DNA of 64,000 nt from Thalassospira lohafexi (GTDB lineage Bacteria; Pseudomonadota; Alphaproteobacteria; Rhodospirillales; Thalassospiraceae): NCBI RefSeq assembly GCF_002844275.1, contig NZ_NXGX01000003.1, forward strand, positions 1 through 64,000. Reading direction: 5' to 3'. The notes below the pieces were generated by a model that was not told the origin of the DNA, did not search any database, and saw only the letters and a list, made by a program, of their open reading frames with translations. Within the stretch, counting starts at the first letter, position 1. Every line of letters starts with the position of its first letter. Position numbers and translations under genes: made by a program. Below are positions 8,508 through 17,273 of the stretch, in pieces.

Positions 8508-9710
8508 CTAAACGGCCAAAGCGGCAAGCAAGTCTTCTTTAAGGTCGTCGACATCTTCTAGACCAACCGAAAGGCGCAGCATGCCTTCGGTAATGCCCAT
8601 GACCACCTTGTCCTCGGCCGGGACGCGCTGATGCGTTGTCGTCCAAGGATGAGTCGCAAGACTTTTGGCGTCTCCGAGGTTGTTGGAGATATCAATCAGC
8701 TTGAGGTTATCAAGCAGCGAAAACGCCGCCGCCTTGCCCCCTGCAAGTTCGACCGCAATAAGCCCGCCACCGCGACCTGACATTTGTTTCATCGCCAGTT
8801 CATGCTGTGGATGGCTTTTGAGTGCTGGATATATAACGCGCGACACACTCGGCTGTTCCGACAGGAATTCGGCCAAGGCGGTTGCATTGCGAATATGTTG
8901 ATCGACACGCAGGCTAAGCGTTTCAAGCCCCTTAAGCAGAACCCATGCGTTGAACGGGCTCATGCTTGGGCCGGTGTGACGCAGGAATGTTGTCAAATGA
9001 TCATCATGCCATTCCTTGTCATTAAACAGAATGGCACCGCCAAGACACCGTCCCTGACCATCAATGTGTTTCGTTGCCGAATACACAACAATATCAGCAC
9101 CAAGCTCCATCGGCTTTTGCAGGACCGGGGTAGCAAAAACGTTGTCGACAACCACCTTTGCCCCAGCCTTATGCGCCAGATCGGCAACGAAGGCGATATC
9201 AATGACTTCAAGTGTCGGATTGGATGGTGTTTCAATGAACACGGCATCTGCCGGCTTGGACAATGCCTTTTCCCAAGCAGCATGATCGGTGCCATCAACC
9301 AGTTCGGTTTCAACACCAAATCGCGGCAAAAGCGTTGTCAAAATGAACTCGCACGACCCAAACAGTGCGCGCGAACCAATCACGCGGCCACCCGCCTTGG
9401 TGCATGCGATCAACGCATTCCAAACCGCCGACATGCCCGACGCAGTTGCGCGGCAATATTTTGCCCCCTCAATCAGAGCAAGGCGTTCTTCGAACATCCC
9501 GACGGTCGGGTTGGCGAAACGTGAATACACAAACCGTTCCGGTCCGCTGCCATCAAAGGAGGCCTCAGCCTCGGCAGCACTTTCGTAAACATAGCCGGAA
9601 TTCATGAAGATGGCCTCAGAGGTCTCGCAGAAACCACTTCGTTCGGTTCCACCCCGGACAGAACGGGTTGCTGCGCGCCAGTTATCTGAAGCCTTTTTTT
9701 CGGTCGTCAT
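8508..9710 (-). CDS. metZ: O-succinylhomoserine sulfhydrylase
   Basis: PLP enzyme of the Cys/Met metabolism family that makes homocysteine directly from O-succinylhomoserine and sulfide. 400 residues. It shows RFANPTVGMFEERLA, the substrate-binding GSRALFGSCEFI segment that separates MetZ from cystathionine gamma-synthase, and the PLP-Lys motif SATKHIDGQGR. The ATG at 9710 has AGGAG seven bases upstream; a longer frame to 9755 would run into the terminator of the riboswitch leader and is rejected. Expression is expected to fall when S-adenosylmethionine is plentiful, through the SAM-II element upstream. Confidence 0.93.
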   Translation of the reverse strand: MTTEKKASDNWRAATRSVRGGTERSGFCETSEAIFMNSGYVYESAAEAEASFDGSGPERFVYSRFANPTVGMFEERLALIEGAKYCRATASGMSAVWNALIACTKAGGRVIGSRALFGSCEFILTTLLPRFGVETELVDGTDHAAWEKALSKPADAVFIETPSNPTLEVIDIAFVADLAHKAGAKVVVDNVFATPVLQKPMELGADIVVYSATKHIDGQGRCLGGAILFNDKEWHDDHLTTFLRHTGPSMSPFNAWVLLKGLETLSLRVDQHIRNATALAEFLSEQPSVSRVIYPALKSHPQHELAMKQMSGRGGGLIAVELAGGKAAAFSLLDNLKLIDISNNLGDAKSLATHPWTTTHQRVPAEDKVVMGITEGMLRLSVGLEDVDDLKEDLLAALAV

Positions 9711-9755
9711 CGTCTTGCTCCTACATGCCCGGTCATATTGGTATGATCCGGACAC

Positions 9756-9788
9756 AAAAAAACCCTGACCGGCATGAATGGGTCAGGG
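9756..9788 (-). terminator. intrinsic terminator of the metZ riboswitch
   Basis: An 8-base stem (9763-9770 with 9781-9788) followed on the minus strand by seven T residues lies between the SAM-II aptamer and metZ. It is placed to act as the expression platform, so premature termination is the probable mode of control. Confidence 0.85.
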
Positions 9789-9801
9789 CCGAAGCCATGT
9801 A

Positions 9802-9856
9802 TCCCCTCTTTAGCGATTTTTTACGTGGTCGCAAGCCGGTCGACAAATCCCACGAA
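9802..9856 (-). promoter_or_regulatory. SAM-II riboswitch upstream of metZ
   Basis: The minus strand shows the SAM-II layout: a 5-base P1 stem (9850-9854 with 9824-9828), a loop containing the conserved GATTTG-type and ACCGGCTTGC segments, and the diagnostic 3' segment CGCTAAAGAGGG at about 9803-9814 that folds back on the loop as a pseudoknot. SAM-II elements are known almost only before methionine genes of alphaproteobacteria, which fits metZ downstream. A terminator follows immediately. I recognised this by eye from the consensus; no covariance search was made. Confidence 0.9.
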
Positions 9857-10079
9857 GGGCCAGACGATACGACCAGACTTTCGTAAGGTCAAGAACCTCT
9901 GACTGCTCAATTTTGCGCAGAGGCATGTCAGATGACAAAGTAACCGGCTAACAAACGGTTCACGCAATGGTGAAAGCAGTTCAGAAGCCACGGACAAGAT
10001 TTCGTTCTAATCTGCTGGAAATTAATGCAATCCTGTATTTGAGGTTTTGCGCCCCAGTTTATGCAAATGCGTGAAACGA

Positions 10080-10874
10080 ATGACCAAGACCAGCTCAATG
10101 GCGTCTGATTTGACCGATAAAAAATCCACCCAAACACCAGCCCCCCAATCTGGTGCGAAACCAATTTGGCGCAAACTATGGCCTATTGCGATCTTGCTTG
10201 CAGGATTGGGAGTTGCCTGGTCTACTGGGGTTCTTGATTTTCTGTCATTTGATACCCTGCGCGAAAACCGCGATATTTTGCGTGACTTTGTCACCAGTAA
10301 TCCAGTTTCAAGCGTCATAACGTTTATGGCTATTTATGCCGTTTCGGTCGCACTTTCCTTGCCAATCGGATCTCTTTTGACGATTGCGGGCGGCTTTATG
10401 TTTGGTGTCTGGCTTGGCACCGCCTATGTCGTGATCGCAGCGACCCTTGGCGCGGTCATTGTTTATCTTGCAGCACGCTATGCGCTTTATGATCTGATGC
10501 ATGCCAAGGCAGGCAACGCCATCCGCAAGATGGAAAAGGGCTTTGCCGAAGATGCCTTAAGCTATCTTATGGTCCTTCGTCTGATCCCGATCTTCCCGTT
10601 CTGGCTGGTGAACCTCGTCCCGGCCCTTTTGGGAGTCAAAATACGATCCTTTGTGCTCGGTACGATCGTTGGCATCATCCCGGGCACATTTGTTTATGTT
10701 TCAATCGGTGATGGGTTGGGTGCACTGTTTGATCAGGGCAAAACACCCGATCTGGGTGTTATCTTCGAACCCCGGATTCTAACCCCGATCATTGGCCTTG
10801 CCGTTTTGGCAATGCTGCCCGTTGCCTATAAAAAACTCCGCAAAAACAAGAACAGGTTCCCATCCAATGAGTGA
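10080..10874 (+). CDS. TVP38/TMEM64 (DedA-like) membrane protein
   Basis: Inner-membrane protein of about 264 residues in the VTT/DedA superfamily. It has six or so hydrophobic segments and the family signatures SLPIGSLLTIAGGFMFG near the middle and LRLIPIFPFWLVNLVPAL, a re-entrant loop with conserved Pro and Phe. Function is unproven for this group; relatives affect membrane potential or lipid handling. Start is uncertain: the ATG at 10080 is used here, but a TTG at 10047 with GAGG and an ATG further in are possible. It overlaps the following flavoprotein gene by 8 bases. Confidence 0.88.
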   Translation: MTKTSSMASDLTDKKSTQTPAPQSGAKPIWRKLWPIAILLAGLGVAWSTGVLDFLSFDTLRENRDILRDFVTSNPVSSVITFMAIYAVSVALSLPIGSLLTIAGGFMFGVWLGTAYVVIAATLGAVIVYLAARYALYDLMHAKAGNAIRKMEKGFAEDALSYLMVLRLIPIFPFWLVNLVPALLGVKIRSFVLGTIVGIIPGTFVYVSIGDGLGALFDQGKTPDLGVIFEPRILTPIIGLAVLAMLPVAYKKLRKNKNRFPSNE

Positions 10875-12294
10875 TGTCATCAAAACCGATATCTGTGTCA
10901 TTGGCGCAGGGTCTGGCGGGCTTTCAGTTGCCGCCGGTGCCGTGCAAATGGGGGCAGATGTCGTCCTTATTGAAAAGGGCAAAATGGGCGGCGATTGCCT
11001 TAATACCGGGTGTATTCCGTCCAAGGCGCTGCTGGCAGCCGGTCACGCGGCACATAACGCCAGAACCGCATCGCGATTTGGCATTTCAACCGGACCAGTC
11101 GACGTTGATTTCGCCAAGGCGATGGATCATGTGCACAGCGTGATCGCCGGAATTGCCCCCCATGATTCGGTTGCACGGTTCGAAGACCTTGGATGCACCG
11201 TCATTCAGGGCGAGGCAAAATTCACCTCCCCGCGTGAACTCGTTGCCGATGGCAAAACCATACAGGCCAAGCGATTTGTCATTGCCACAGGATCACGTGC
11301 GGCCATTCCGCCAATCGACGGATTGGAAAACGTTTCCTACCTTACCAATGAAACCATCTTTGAAAACAAAACATGCCCCGATCATTTGATCATCATCGGT
11401 GGCGGTCCCATCGGACTTGAAATGGCGCAGGCCCATCGGCAACTGGGCGCAAAGGTCACCATCATTGAGATGATGACGATCCTGCCCAAAGACGATCATG
11501 ATATGGTTGATGTGGTCCGTACCGAGATTGAAGCATCGGGGGTCAGCCTTTACGAAAACGCCAAAACTCAACGGGTCGAATTGAACGGCAATCAAATCCG
11601 TGTCGTGATCGAACAAAACGGTGCCGATATCACCATCGAAGGCAGCCACCTGTTACTGGCAACAGGACGCGCGCCAAACGTTGAGAACCTCGGCCTTGAT
11701 GATGCCGGCGTTGCTTTTGATCGACGGGGTATTGAGGTTGATGCGCGCTTACGCACAACAAACCGGAAAATATTTGCTATCGGCGATGTTACAGGCGGAC
11801 TGCAGTTTACCCATATGGCGGGATATGACGCGGGCATTGTCATTCGCAATGCCCTCTTCCGTCTACCCGCAAAGGTTAACCACAGTGCGGTGCCGTGGGT
11901 GACTTATACCAGCCCGGAACTTGCCCAAGTGGGCCTGAATGAAACAGCTGCACGTGAAAAATTTGGCGATAACATTCGGGTTGTAACTTGGGACTACGCA
12001 GAAAATGACCGCGCGCGAGCTGAAGATGCGACAATCGGCTTTATCAAAGTCATCACCACCCCGAAGGGTCGCATTCTCGGGGCTGGCATTGTCGGGCGTC
12101 AGGCCGGGGAATTGATTGGCATCTGGACGTTGGCGATTTCGCAAAAAATGAAAATAGGTGCAATGGCTGGCGTTATTGCCCCTTACCCAACCCTTGGCGA
12201 GCTTTCAAAACGTGCTGCCGGTGCGTGGTACACGCCCAGCCTGTTTAGCGAGAAAACGCGCAAGATTGTTCGGTTCCTGTTGAAGCTTGGATAA
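10867..12294 (+). CDS. FAD-dependent pyridine nucleotide-disulfide oxidoreductase
   Basis: Class I flavoprotein disulfide reductase of 475 residues, related to mercuric reductase and dihydrolipoamide dehydrogenase. It has the FAD Rossmann motif GAGSGG near residue 13, the redox pair Cys44 and Cys49 in CLNTGCIPSK, an NAD(P) site GGGPIGLEMA, and FAD contact FAIGDVTGG. The C-terminal active-site motif reads APYPTLGE, without the His of the HPT-x-E motif in true Lpd, and there is no C-terminal Cys pair as in MerA. Overlap with the TVP38 gene (ATG inside the preceding coding end) implies translational coupling. The same pairing occurs elsewhere; substrate unknown. Confidence 0.9.
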   Translation: MSDVIKTDICVIGAGSGGLSVAAGAVQMGADVVLIEKGKMGGDCLNTGCIPSKALLAAGHAAHNARTASRFGISTGPVDVDFAKAMDHVHSVIAGIAPHDSVARFEDLGCTVIQGEAKFTSPRELVADGKTIQAKRFVIATGSRAAIPPIDGLENVSYLTNETIFENKTCPDHLIIIGGGPIGLEMAQAHRQLGAKVTIIEMMTILPKDDHDMVDVVRTEIEASGVSLYENAKTQRVELNGNQIRVVIEQNGADITIEGSHLLLATGRAPNVENLGLDDAGVAFDRRGIEVDARLRTTNRKIFAIGDVTGGLQFTHMAGYDAGIVIRNALFRLPAKVNHSAVPWVTYTSPELAQVGLNETAAREKFGDNIRVVTWDYAENDRARAEDATIGFIKVITTPKGRILGAGIVGRQAGELIGIWTLAISQKMKIGAMAGVIAPYPTLGELSKRAAGAWYTPSLFSEKTRKIVRFLLKLG

Positions 12295-12360
12295 AACACT
12301 GTTTGTCCCCAAGTTTCTGTATCTCTGTACATTTTTGATCGTCTCTGGCTAACATTCCCT

Positions 12361-13833
12361 ATGGAAAGACCGCATCTTAAACTGCCCCCATGGGCCAAAT
12401 CGCTGTCGGCACGCTTGCTCGTGCTGACGGTCAGTTTTGTGATGCTCGCAGAAGTCTTCGTTTTTGCCCCGTCGGTTGCACGTTTTCGCATCGACTGGCT
12501 AGAAGCCCATCTTGATTCCGCGTATCTGGCCGCCCTTGCGCTGGAGGCAACCCCAGATCAAATGATCCCCGATGATCTGGAAAAAGAACTGCTGTCCAAT
12601 GCCGGGATCGAAGCCGTCATCCTGCGGCGCGAAGATCGTAAATTGCTGCTGCAGCGTGACGATATGCCCGCAAAGATCGACAAGGATGTCGATTTAACCA
12701 GCTTTTCCATTCCGATGGCCTTGCTCGAAGGGTTTTCCACCCTGACCCAAACCGGTAACCGGATGCTGCGTGTTATCGGCATGCCGTCCATGGCCCCGAC
12801 TTTCGAAATCGAGATCCTGGTTCATGAAAAAAACCTGACTGAGGCAATGCGCGATTTTGGCTGGCGGGTCATGGGATTGTCTTTGATGATTTCGTTCTTT
12901 ACCGCCGGGCTGGTTTATTTTGCGCTTAATCGCATGATGGTTCTGCCTATGCGGACATTAACCCGCGACATGATCCGTTTTCGTGAAACACCGCAGGATA
13001 AAAGTGCTGTTATCGATCCGGGCCATCGGGATGACGAAATCGGTGTCGCCCGTCAGGAACTGGCAAGTATGCAGCAAGACCTGCAAGCCATGCTTAATCA
13101 ACGAAGAAGACTGGCCGCACTTGGTACGGCGGCCACAAAGATCAGCCATGATCTGCGTAACGCATTGGCCACATCAATGTTGATGACCGAACAGCTTGCC
13201 AAAAGTCAGGATGACGAAGTCCGCGCGGTTGTGCCACGCTTGTTGTCATCGATGGAAAGGGCGGTCTACATCAGCGAACAGACATTGTCCTTTGCGCGTG
13301 AAACTCCGCCACCGCGTGATTTGGTGAAATTCACACTTGTCGAACTGATCGAAGAAATCCGCGATCAGATTTTGCTGCAAAAATCCGACCCACTTTTGGA
13401 CGGCGCAACCGAGAGTGAAACGAAACTGTCGCTGCCGTGCACGGCACAGGTCGACATTGATCTGCCCGACGATGTCATGCTTGAAGCAGATTATGACATG
13501 CTGTTTCGCGCCTTTAGCAATCTGATGCGCAACCCGCTAGAAGCTGGTGCCGACACTGTATGGGTGTCGGTCCAAAAGGTACACGGTAACAGTCAATCCA
13601 TCCAAGACGGCCATTTCATTGAGGTTTTGATCTCTGATAACGGACCGGGATTGGCCGAGAAGGCGATCAAGAACCTGTTCATCCCGTTTGCAGCCAGCGG
13701 TCGCCAAGGGGGCACTGGACTTGGTCTTGCCATCGCACGGGAATTGATCGCTGTTCACAATGGCGATCTTCGTCTTGCGGCAACAGGACCAGATGGCGCG
13801 ATATTCTGTGTGAAACTGCCTGTTTCTTCCTGA
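12361..13833 (+). CDS. membrane sensor histidine kinase
   Basis: Two-component kinase of 490 residues. Transmembrane helix near residues 17-37, a periplasmic domain to about 170, a second helix near 175-195, HAMP to about 250, then HisKA with phospho-His263 in KISHDLRNAL and an ATPase domain with N box NLMRNPLEAG, G1 DNGPGL and G2 GGTGLGLAI. The N box ends in EAG rather than a second Asn, as in several orphan kinases of this type. No response regulator gene adjoins it, so it is an orphan kinase whose partner must be elsewhere. No clear ribosome binding site precedes the ATG. Confidence 0.9.
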   Translation: MERPHLKLPPWAKSLSARLLVLTVSFVMLAEVFVFAPSVARFRIDWLEAHLDSAYLAALALEATPDQMIPDDLEKELLSNAGIEAVILRREDRKLLLQRDDMPAKIDKDVDLTSFSIPMALLEGFSTLTQTGNRMLRVIGMPSMAPTFEIEILVHEKNLTEAMRDFGWRVMGLSLMISFFTAGLVYFALNRMMVLPMRTLTRDMIRFRETPQDKSAVIDPGHRDDEIGVARQELASMQQDLQAMLNQRRRLAALGTAATKISHDLRNALATSMLMTEQLAKSQDDEVRAVVPRLLSSMERAVYISEQTLSFARETPPPRDLVKFTLVELIEEIRDQILLQKSDPLLDGATESETKLSLPCTAQVDIDLPDDVMLEADYDMLFRAFSNLMRNPLEAGADTVWVSVQKVHGNSQSIQDGHFIEVLISDNGPGLAEKAIKNLFIPFAASGRQGGTGLGLAIARELIAVHNGDLRLAATGPDGAIFCVKLPVSS

Positions 13834-13929
13834 TTTTGTGGTGCGGCCAATCGTACCACACAGGATTAATAGTTTTAAACTATCATAATTTAAATAATAT
13901 TCGATTTTACCTTTTATGACTGATTTGGC

Positions 13930-14004
13930 ACCTTGGTTTTAAGGCGATGCCGGGCCAAAATCCCGATCCCCGATCCGCTCCTGACCCAAGGTCCGGTATC
14001 GCCT
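13930..14004. other. pseudoknot-like nested inverted repeats
   Basis: Between two convergent genes, accttgg (13930-13936) pairs with ccaaggt (13986-13992), and aggcgatgccgg (13942-13953) pairs with ccggtatcgcct (13993-14004; one G-U). The two pairings interleave, which is the layout of an H-type pseudoknot. The segment between holds a short direct repeat of cccgatc. There is no T run to make it a simple terminator. I assign no function. Confidence 0.45.
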
Positions 14005-14055
14005 GACTTACTTTCCCTCAGCCATACCACCCAACGAAATCATCCCGGCACGCCA

Positions 14056-14664
14056 TCAGACCGGACGCACAAATGAACGTCGAATATCGTCGATTTCGGG
14101 TCGCAGATAACACCCGTCGGCATGATCATTGATCAGTCCCATAGCCTGCATGAAGGCAAAGACAGTGGTCGGGCCAACAAATTTCCATCCGCGTTTTTTT
14201 AAATCCTTGGACAAGGCAATGGATGTTGGGGACGTCGACATCGTTTGTGGAATGGCAATCTCATCGGCGTCTGGTTCAAATCGCCAGAAATAGGCTGCCA
14301 ATGATCCTTCGCGTTCGATCATTTCACAGGCGCGTTTGGCATTATTGATGGCCGCTTCAATCTTGCCGCGATGTCGAATAATACCTGCATCTTGCAACAA
14401 TCGTTCGACATCTTTGTCGTCAAACGTCGCAAGCTTGTGAAAGTCAAAGCCCTCAAAAGCCGCGCGAAAGTTCTCACGCTTGGTCAGGATCGTGCGCCAG
14501 CTTAATCCCGACTGAAATCCTTCCAGACAGATTTTCTCAAACAGCCGACGATCATCTGTTACTGGAAAGCCCCATTCCGTATCGTGATAAGCGTTGAATT
14601 CCGGCGCAGAATCGCACCATGCACAACGGCACTTTCCGTCCGTACCGATTGTTGTTTTGCTCAT
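14056..14664 (-). CDS. tag: DNA-3-methyladenine glycosylase I
   Basis: Base-excision repair enzyme that removes 3-methyladenine from alkylated DNA; 202 residues. The N-terminal CAWC-x-S-x(5)-YHDTEWG motif and the C-terminal INDHADGCYLR give the zinc-binding Cys and His residues of Tag, and FQSGLSWRTILTKRENFR forms the DNA-binding helix region. It starts 3 bases after the YciI-like gene ends, so the two are one transcript, probably with the upstream TetR gene. No adaptive-response gene (ada, alkB) is nearby. Confidence 0.95.
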   Translation of the reverse strand: MSKTTIGTDGKCRCAWCDSAPEFNAYHDTEWGFPVTDDRRLFEKICLEGFQSGLSWRTILTKRENFRAAFEGFDFHKLATFDDKDVERLLQDAGIIRHRGKIEAAINNAKRACEMIEREGSLAAYFWRFEPDADEIAIPQTMSTSPTSIALSKDLKKRGWKFVGPTTVFAFMQAMGLINDHADGCYLRPEIDDIRRSFVRPV

Positions 14665-14667
14665 GGC

Positions 14668-14955
14668 TCACCCCATCAGAAAGCTAAGGCGTTCATCTGC
14701 CCGCGCCGGTGTGATCTCAAGAATTTCCGCCGTTACAATCCCTTCAACAACAAACGGATCATTCTTGACGCGGGCTTCAAGCGCGTCGCGCGCTATCGCA
14801 TGCGCAAGGATCGCACCTCCCATATTGGGCTGCAAACTTCCCACCATAAGAAACACCCCGTCATCAAACCCCTGCTTGATCCAGGCCTTATGCCCATCCA
14901 TGAATTCGGGCGCCCTTGCACGGTGCTCCGCGAACCTCAAAAAGACAGTGAACAT
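14668..14955 (-). CDS. YciI family protein
   Basis: Small ferredoxin-fold protein of 95 residues in the YCII group. The typical His-Asp dyad region is seen as FMDGHKAWIKQGFDDGVFLMVGSL, followed by AxDPF-like NDPFVVEGIV near residue 68. Proposed enzymes in the family include dehalogenase-like and muconolactone-like activities, but most members have unknown roles. Gene order TetR - YciI - tag on one strand, with 60 and 3 base gaps, suggests one unit. Confidence 0.88.
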   Translation of the reverse strand: MFTVFLRFAEHRARAPEFMDGHKAWIKQGFDDGVFLMVGSLQPNMGGAILAHAIARDALEARVKNDPFVVEGIVTAEILEITPARADERLSFLMG

Positions 14956-15015
14956 GGTTTTCTCCCTGTTTTGATCATTAATATCAACAGAATGAGGGTG
15001 TGGTGTACAGTTAGG

Positions 15016-15594
15016 TCAGTACTTTCGAACCGACGCTATCTGTTCATCAAGCCAGAGACACATCAGCTCTACTTCGCTGCGCAAGAAAACATCATCGTTA
15101 AAGGCATTGGCGAGGGCTGCTACACCCTGACTGCGACCAAGAATGTGCATGGCAAGAAAATCTGACCTTCCAGCAAATCCCAGCCGCTCGAATTGCCGAC
15201 TGAGCCAGCTTCGAAACAGGGTAAAGAGCGATGCGGCATCGCTTTGTGCCGCATGGTTCAGTTTCGCCAGCTCTGATGATAGCGTTCCAACCGGACATCC
15301 GAATTTTCGGATTTTCTCACCGTTGACGATCAGGATGTGGATAAAACTACGGATGCGGTCCGCCGGGTCATCACCCTCAATCTCCCAACGATCAAGCATC
15401 TGTTCGGTATTGGCCAAACGATGGTTGATAACACCATCAAGGATGTCGTCCTTGGTTTTGAAATGATGGTAAAAATTTCCCCGCGAGATACCGACAGCCA
15501 ATGCAATATCGGCAAACGAAGTCGCCTCAAACCCCTGTTGATAAAACAGAATATCCGCTGTTTTGATGATCCGGTCCCGGGTCGCGATAGCCAT
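15016..15594 (-). CDS. TetR/AcrR family transcriptional regulator
   Basis: 192-residue regulator. The N-terminal helix-turn-helix is clear: RDRIIKTADILFYQQGFEATSFADIA then VGISRGNFYHHFKTKDDIL. The C-terminal ligand domain is of the type seen in small-molecule repressors (RFGCPVGTLSSELAKLN-like stretch, with the Cys-Pro shared with many TetR_C proteins). The ATG at 15594 has AGGAA seven bases upstream; six upstream codons in frame are rejected. Its likely targets are itself and the downstream YciI/tag genes. Confidence 0.9.
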   Translation of the reverse strand: MAIATRDRIIKTADILFYQQGFEATSFADIALAVGISRGNFYHHFKTKDDILDGVINHRLANTEQMLDRWEIEGDDPADRIRSFIHILIVNGEKIRKFGCPVGTLSSELAKLNHAAQSDAASLFTLFRSWLSRQFERLGFAGRSDFLAMHILGRSQGVAALANAFNDDVFLRSEVELMCLWLDEQIASVRKY

Positions 15595-15733
15595 TCGAAA
15601 ATTCCTAACCAACTCATACCTGCAATGAATGCCTGATGCCCTTAACTCACAGTCACCAGCATTACCCGCCTAGGACAATCGCCCTAAACGCAAAATTAGG
15701 TCAAATGCCCTACTTTGTCAATTCCGCATAATG

Positions 15734-15768
15734 AAAGCCTCGTCAGGTAAACTATCTGACGAGGCTTT
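15734..15768 (-). terminator. terminator after trkH copy 1
   Basis: A perfect 13-base inverted repeat (15734-15746 with 15756-15768), ending in CTTT on the minus strand, lies 39 bases past the TrkH stop codon and ends that transcript before the TetR gene. Confidence 0.85.
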
Positions 15769-15806
15769 GGATTAATAAAGACATGATGTTTTAAGCTGAA
15801 GCGGTC

Positions 15807-17273
15807 CTAATCCCGCCAGAAAGCCGGGAACAACAGCACGAGAACGGTAAAGACTTCCAATCGCCCGATCAGCATCCCGATCGACATCAACCATTTCGCA
15901 CCATCGGGCAGTGTCGCAAAATTCCCCGACGGACCAACAATCGGCCCCAGTCCCGGCCCCACATTGGCAATCGCAGTCCCTGCACTGGAAACAGCCGTGA
16001 TGAAATCAAGCCCCATTGCACCAAGGCCCGCTGCCAGCACGATAAAGCAGAAGACAAACAGAAAGAAGAAGCTCAAAACAGATTCAGTAACGTCTTCGGA
16101 CAGCGGTTTACGGTTATAATAAGCAATGAAAACGCCGTGCGGACGCAGCATGTGCGACAGCTGAATTTTTGCGATTTCATACAAAACCTGCAGGCGGAAA
16201 ATCTTAACCCCGCATGTGGTCGATCCGGCACAGCCACCGATAAACATCACAAAGAAAAATACCGTGACGGCAAACGGGCCCCAAAGACCGTAATCGGTCG
16301 TGGCATAGCCCGTTCCGGTCATGACGGACACAATATTGAACGACGTATAGCGCAATGCGGTCAGGAATGGCACGGCATTCGTTTCTGAATGCCAAAAGGC
16401 AAGACCAAGAATAATCGAGGACGCGATGGTGATGAACCAGCGCACCTGACTATCGCGAAAAAGTGCTCTTCCGCGTCCGCGCAACATCTGAAGATACAAA
16501 ATGAACGGCAACGCCCCCGTCGCCATGCCAAGGGTGATGATGACATCAATCGCCGCACTATCAAAATGCCCAACCGATGCATCCTTGGTCGAAAAGCCGC
16601 CGGTGGCAATGGTCGTCATCGCATGGGCAATCGCATCAAATTGCGACATCCCTGCCCACCAAAGCATGATGGCCCAAAGCGCGGTAAAACTGAGATATAG
16701 AACCGCAATGCCCATGGCAATCTGGGTTGCACGCGGAAAGGCCTTGTCGGACTTGTCCGAGTTTTCCATGCGGAAAAGCTGCATACCACCAACACGCAGC
16801 ATCGGCATCACAGCAATGGCCATCACAATGATCCCGATCCCGCCAAGCCACTGCAAAAGCGCACGCCACAACAAAATCCCCTGCGGGGCAGTATCAAGAC
16901 CGACAATCACCGTCGATCCCGTGGTTGAAATGCCTGACATCGCTTCAAAAAATGCATCGGTGTAGGACATATCAAGATCAGAAAAAGCAAATGGCAGGGC
17001 CGATGCCGCCGTGAGAACCAGCCAACTTAACGTCGTCAGGATAAAAGCCTGACGCGAGTTGATTTTAAGGTTCTCCATCCGGTTCATCATGATCAGCGCC
17101 CCGCCCACGAACAGCGACACAAAGGATGCCGCCGAAAACACGAGCCAATCCGACTGACCATAATAAAGGTCAACCAGTGCAGGAACGAACATGCCCACTG
17201 CCAGCGTACAAAGCAGAATGCCAATGATGAAAAGAATGGGACGGAAATCGATCAATGAAACGCCTCTTGGCAT
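15807..17273 (-). CDS. trkH: TrkH family potassium uptake protein (copy 1)
   Basis: Potassium-translocating subunit, 488 residues, with four M1-P-M2 repeats. The four filter loops are visible as STTGST, TIATGGF, MTGTGY and VGPGLG, each with the central Gly that makes the K+ filter. An insertion-type P-loop GGCAGSTTCGVK follows repeat 3. No trkA gene for the cytosolic NAD-binding partner is in the window. The start may be the TTG at 17255, which has AGAGG eight bases upstream, rather than the ATG at 17273. A second TrkH lies 3.3 kb away on the same strand. Confidence 0.93.
   Translation of the reverse strand: MPRGVSLIDFRPILFIIGILLCTLAVGMFVPALVDLYYGQSDWLVFSAASFVSLFVGGALIMMNRMENLKINSRQAFILTTLSWLVLTAASALPFAFSDLDMSYTDAFFEAMSGISTTGSTVIVGLDTAPQGILLWRALLQWLGGIGIIVMAIAVMPMLRVGGMQLFRMENSDKSDKAFPRATQIAMGIAVLYLSFTALWAIMLWWAGMSQFDAIAHAMTTIATGGFSTKDASVGHFDSAAIDVIITLGMATGALPFILYLQMLRGRGRALFRDSQVRWFITIASSIILGLAFWHSETNAVPFLTALRYTSFNIVSVMTGTGYATTDYGLWGPFAVTVFFFVMFIGGCAGSTTCGVKIFRLQVLYEIAKIQLSHMLRPHGVFIAYYNRKPLSEDVTESVLSFFFLFVFCFIVLAAGLGAMGLDFITAVSSAGTAIANVGPGLGPIVGPSGNFATLPDGAKWLMSIGMLIGRLEVFTVLVLLFPAFWRD

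Noticed and set aside
8784..9524. Plus-strand open frame opposite metZ
   Set aside because: metZ is unmistakable; the frame has unusual composition and no start signal.
12361..13833. Histidine kinase as part of a two-gene system with a response regulator
   Set aside because: Neither neighbour is a response regulator; the upstream gene is a flavoprotein and the downstream gene is tag on the other strand.
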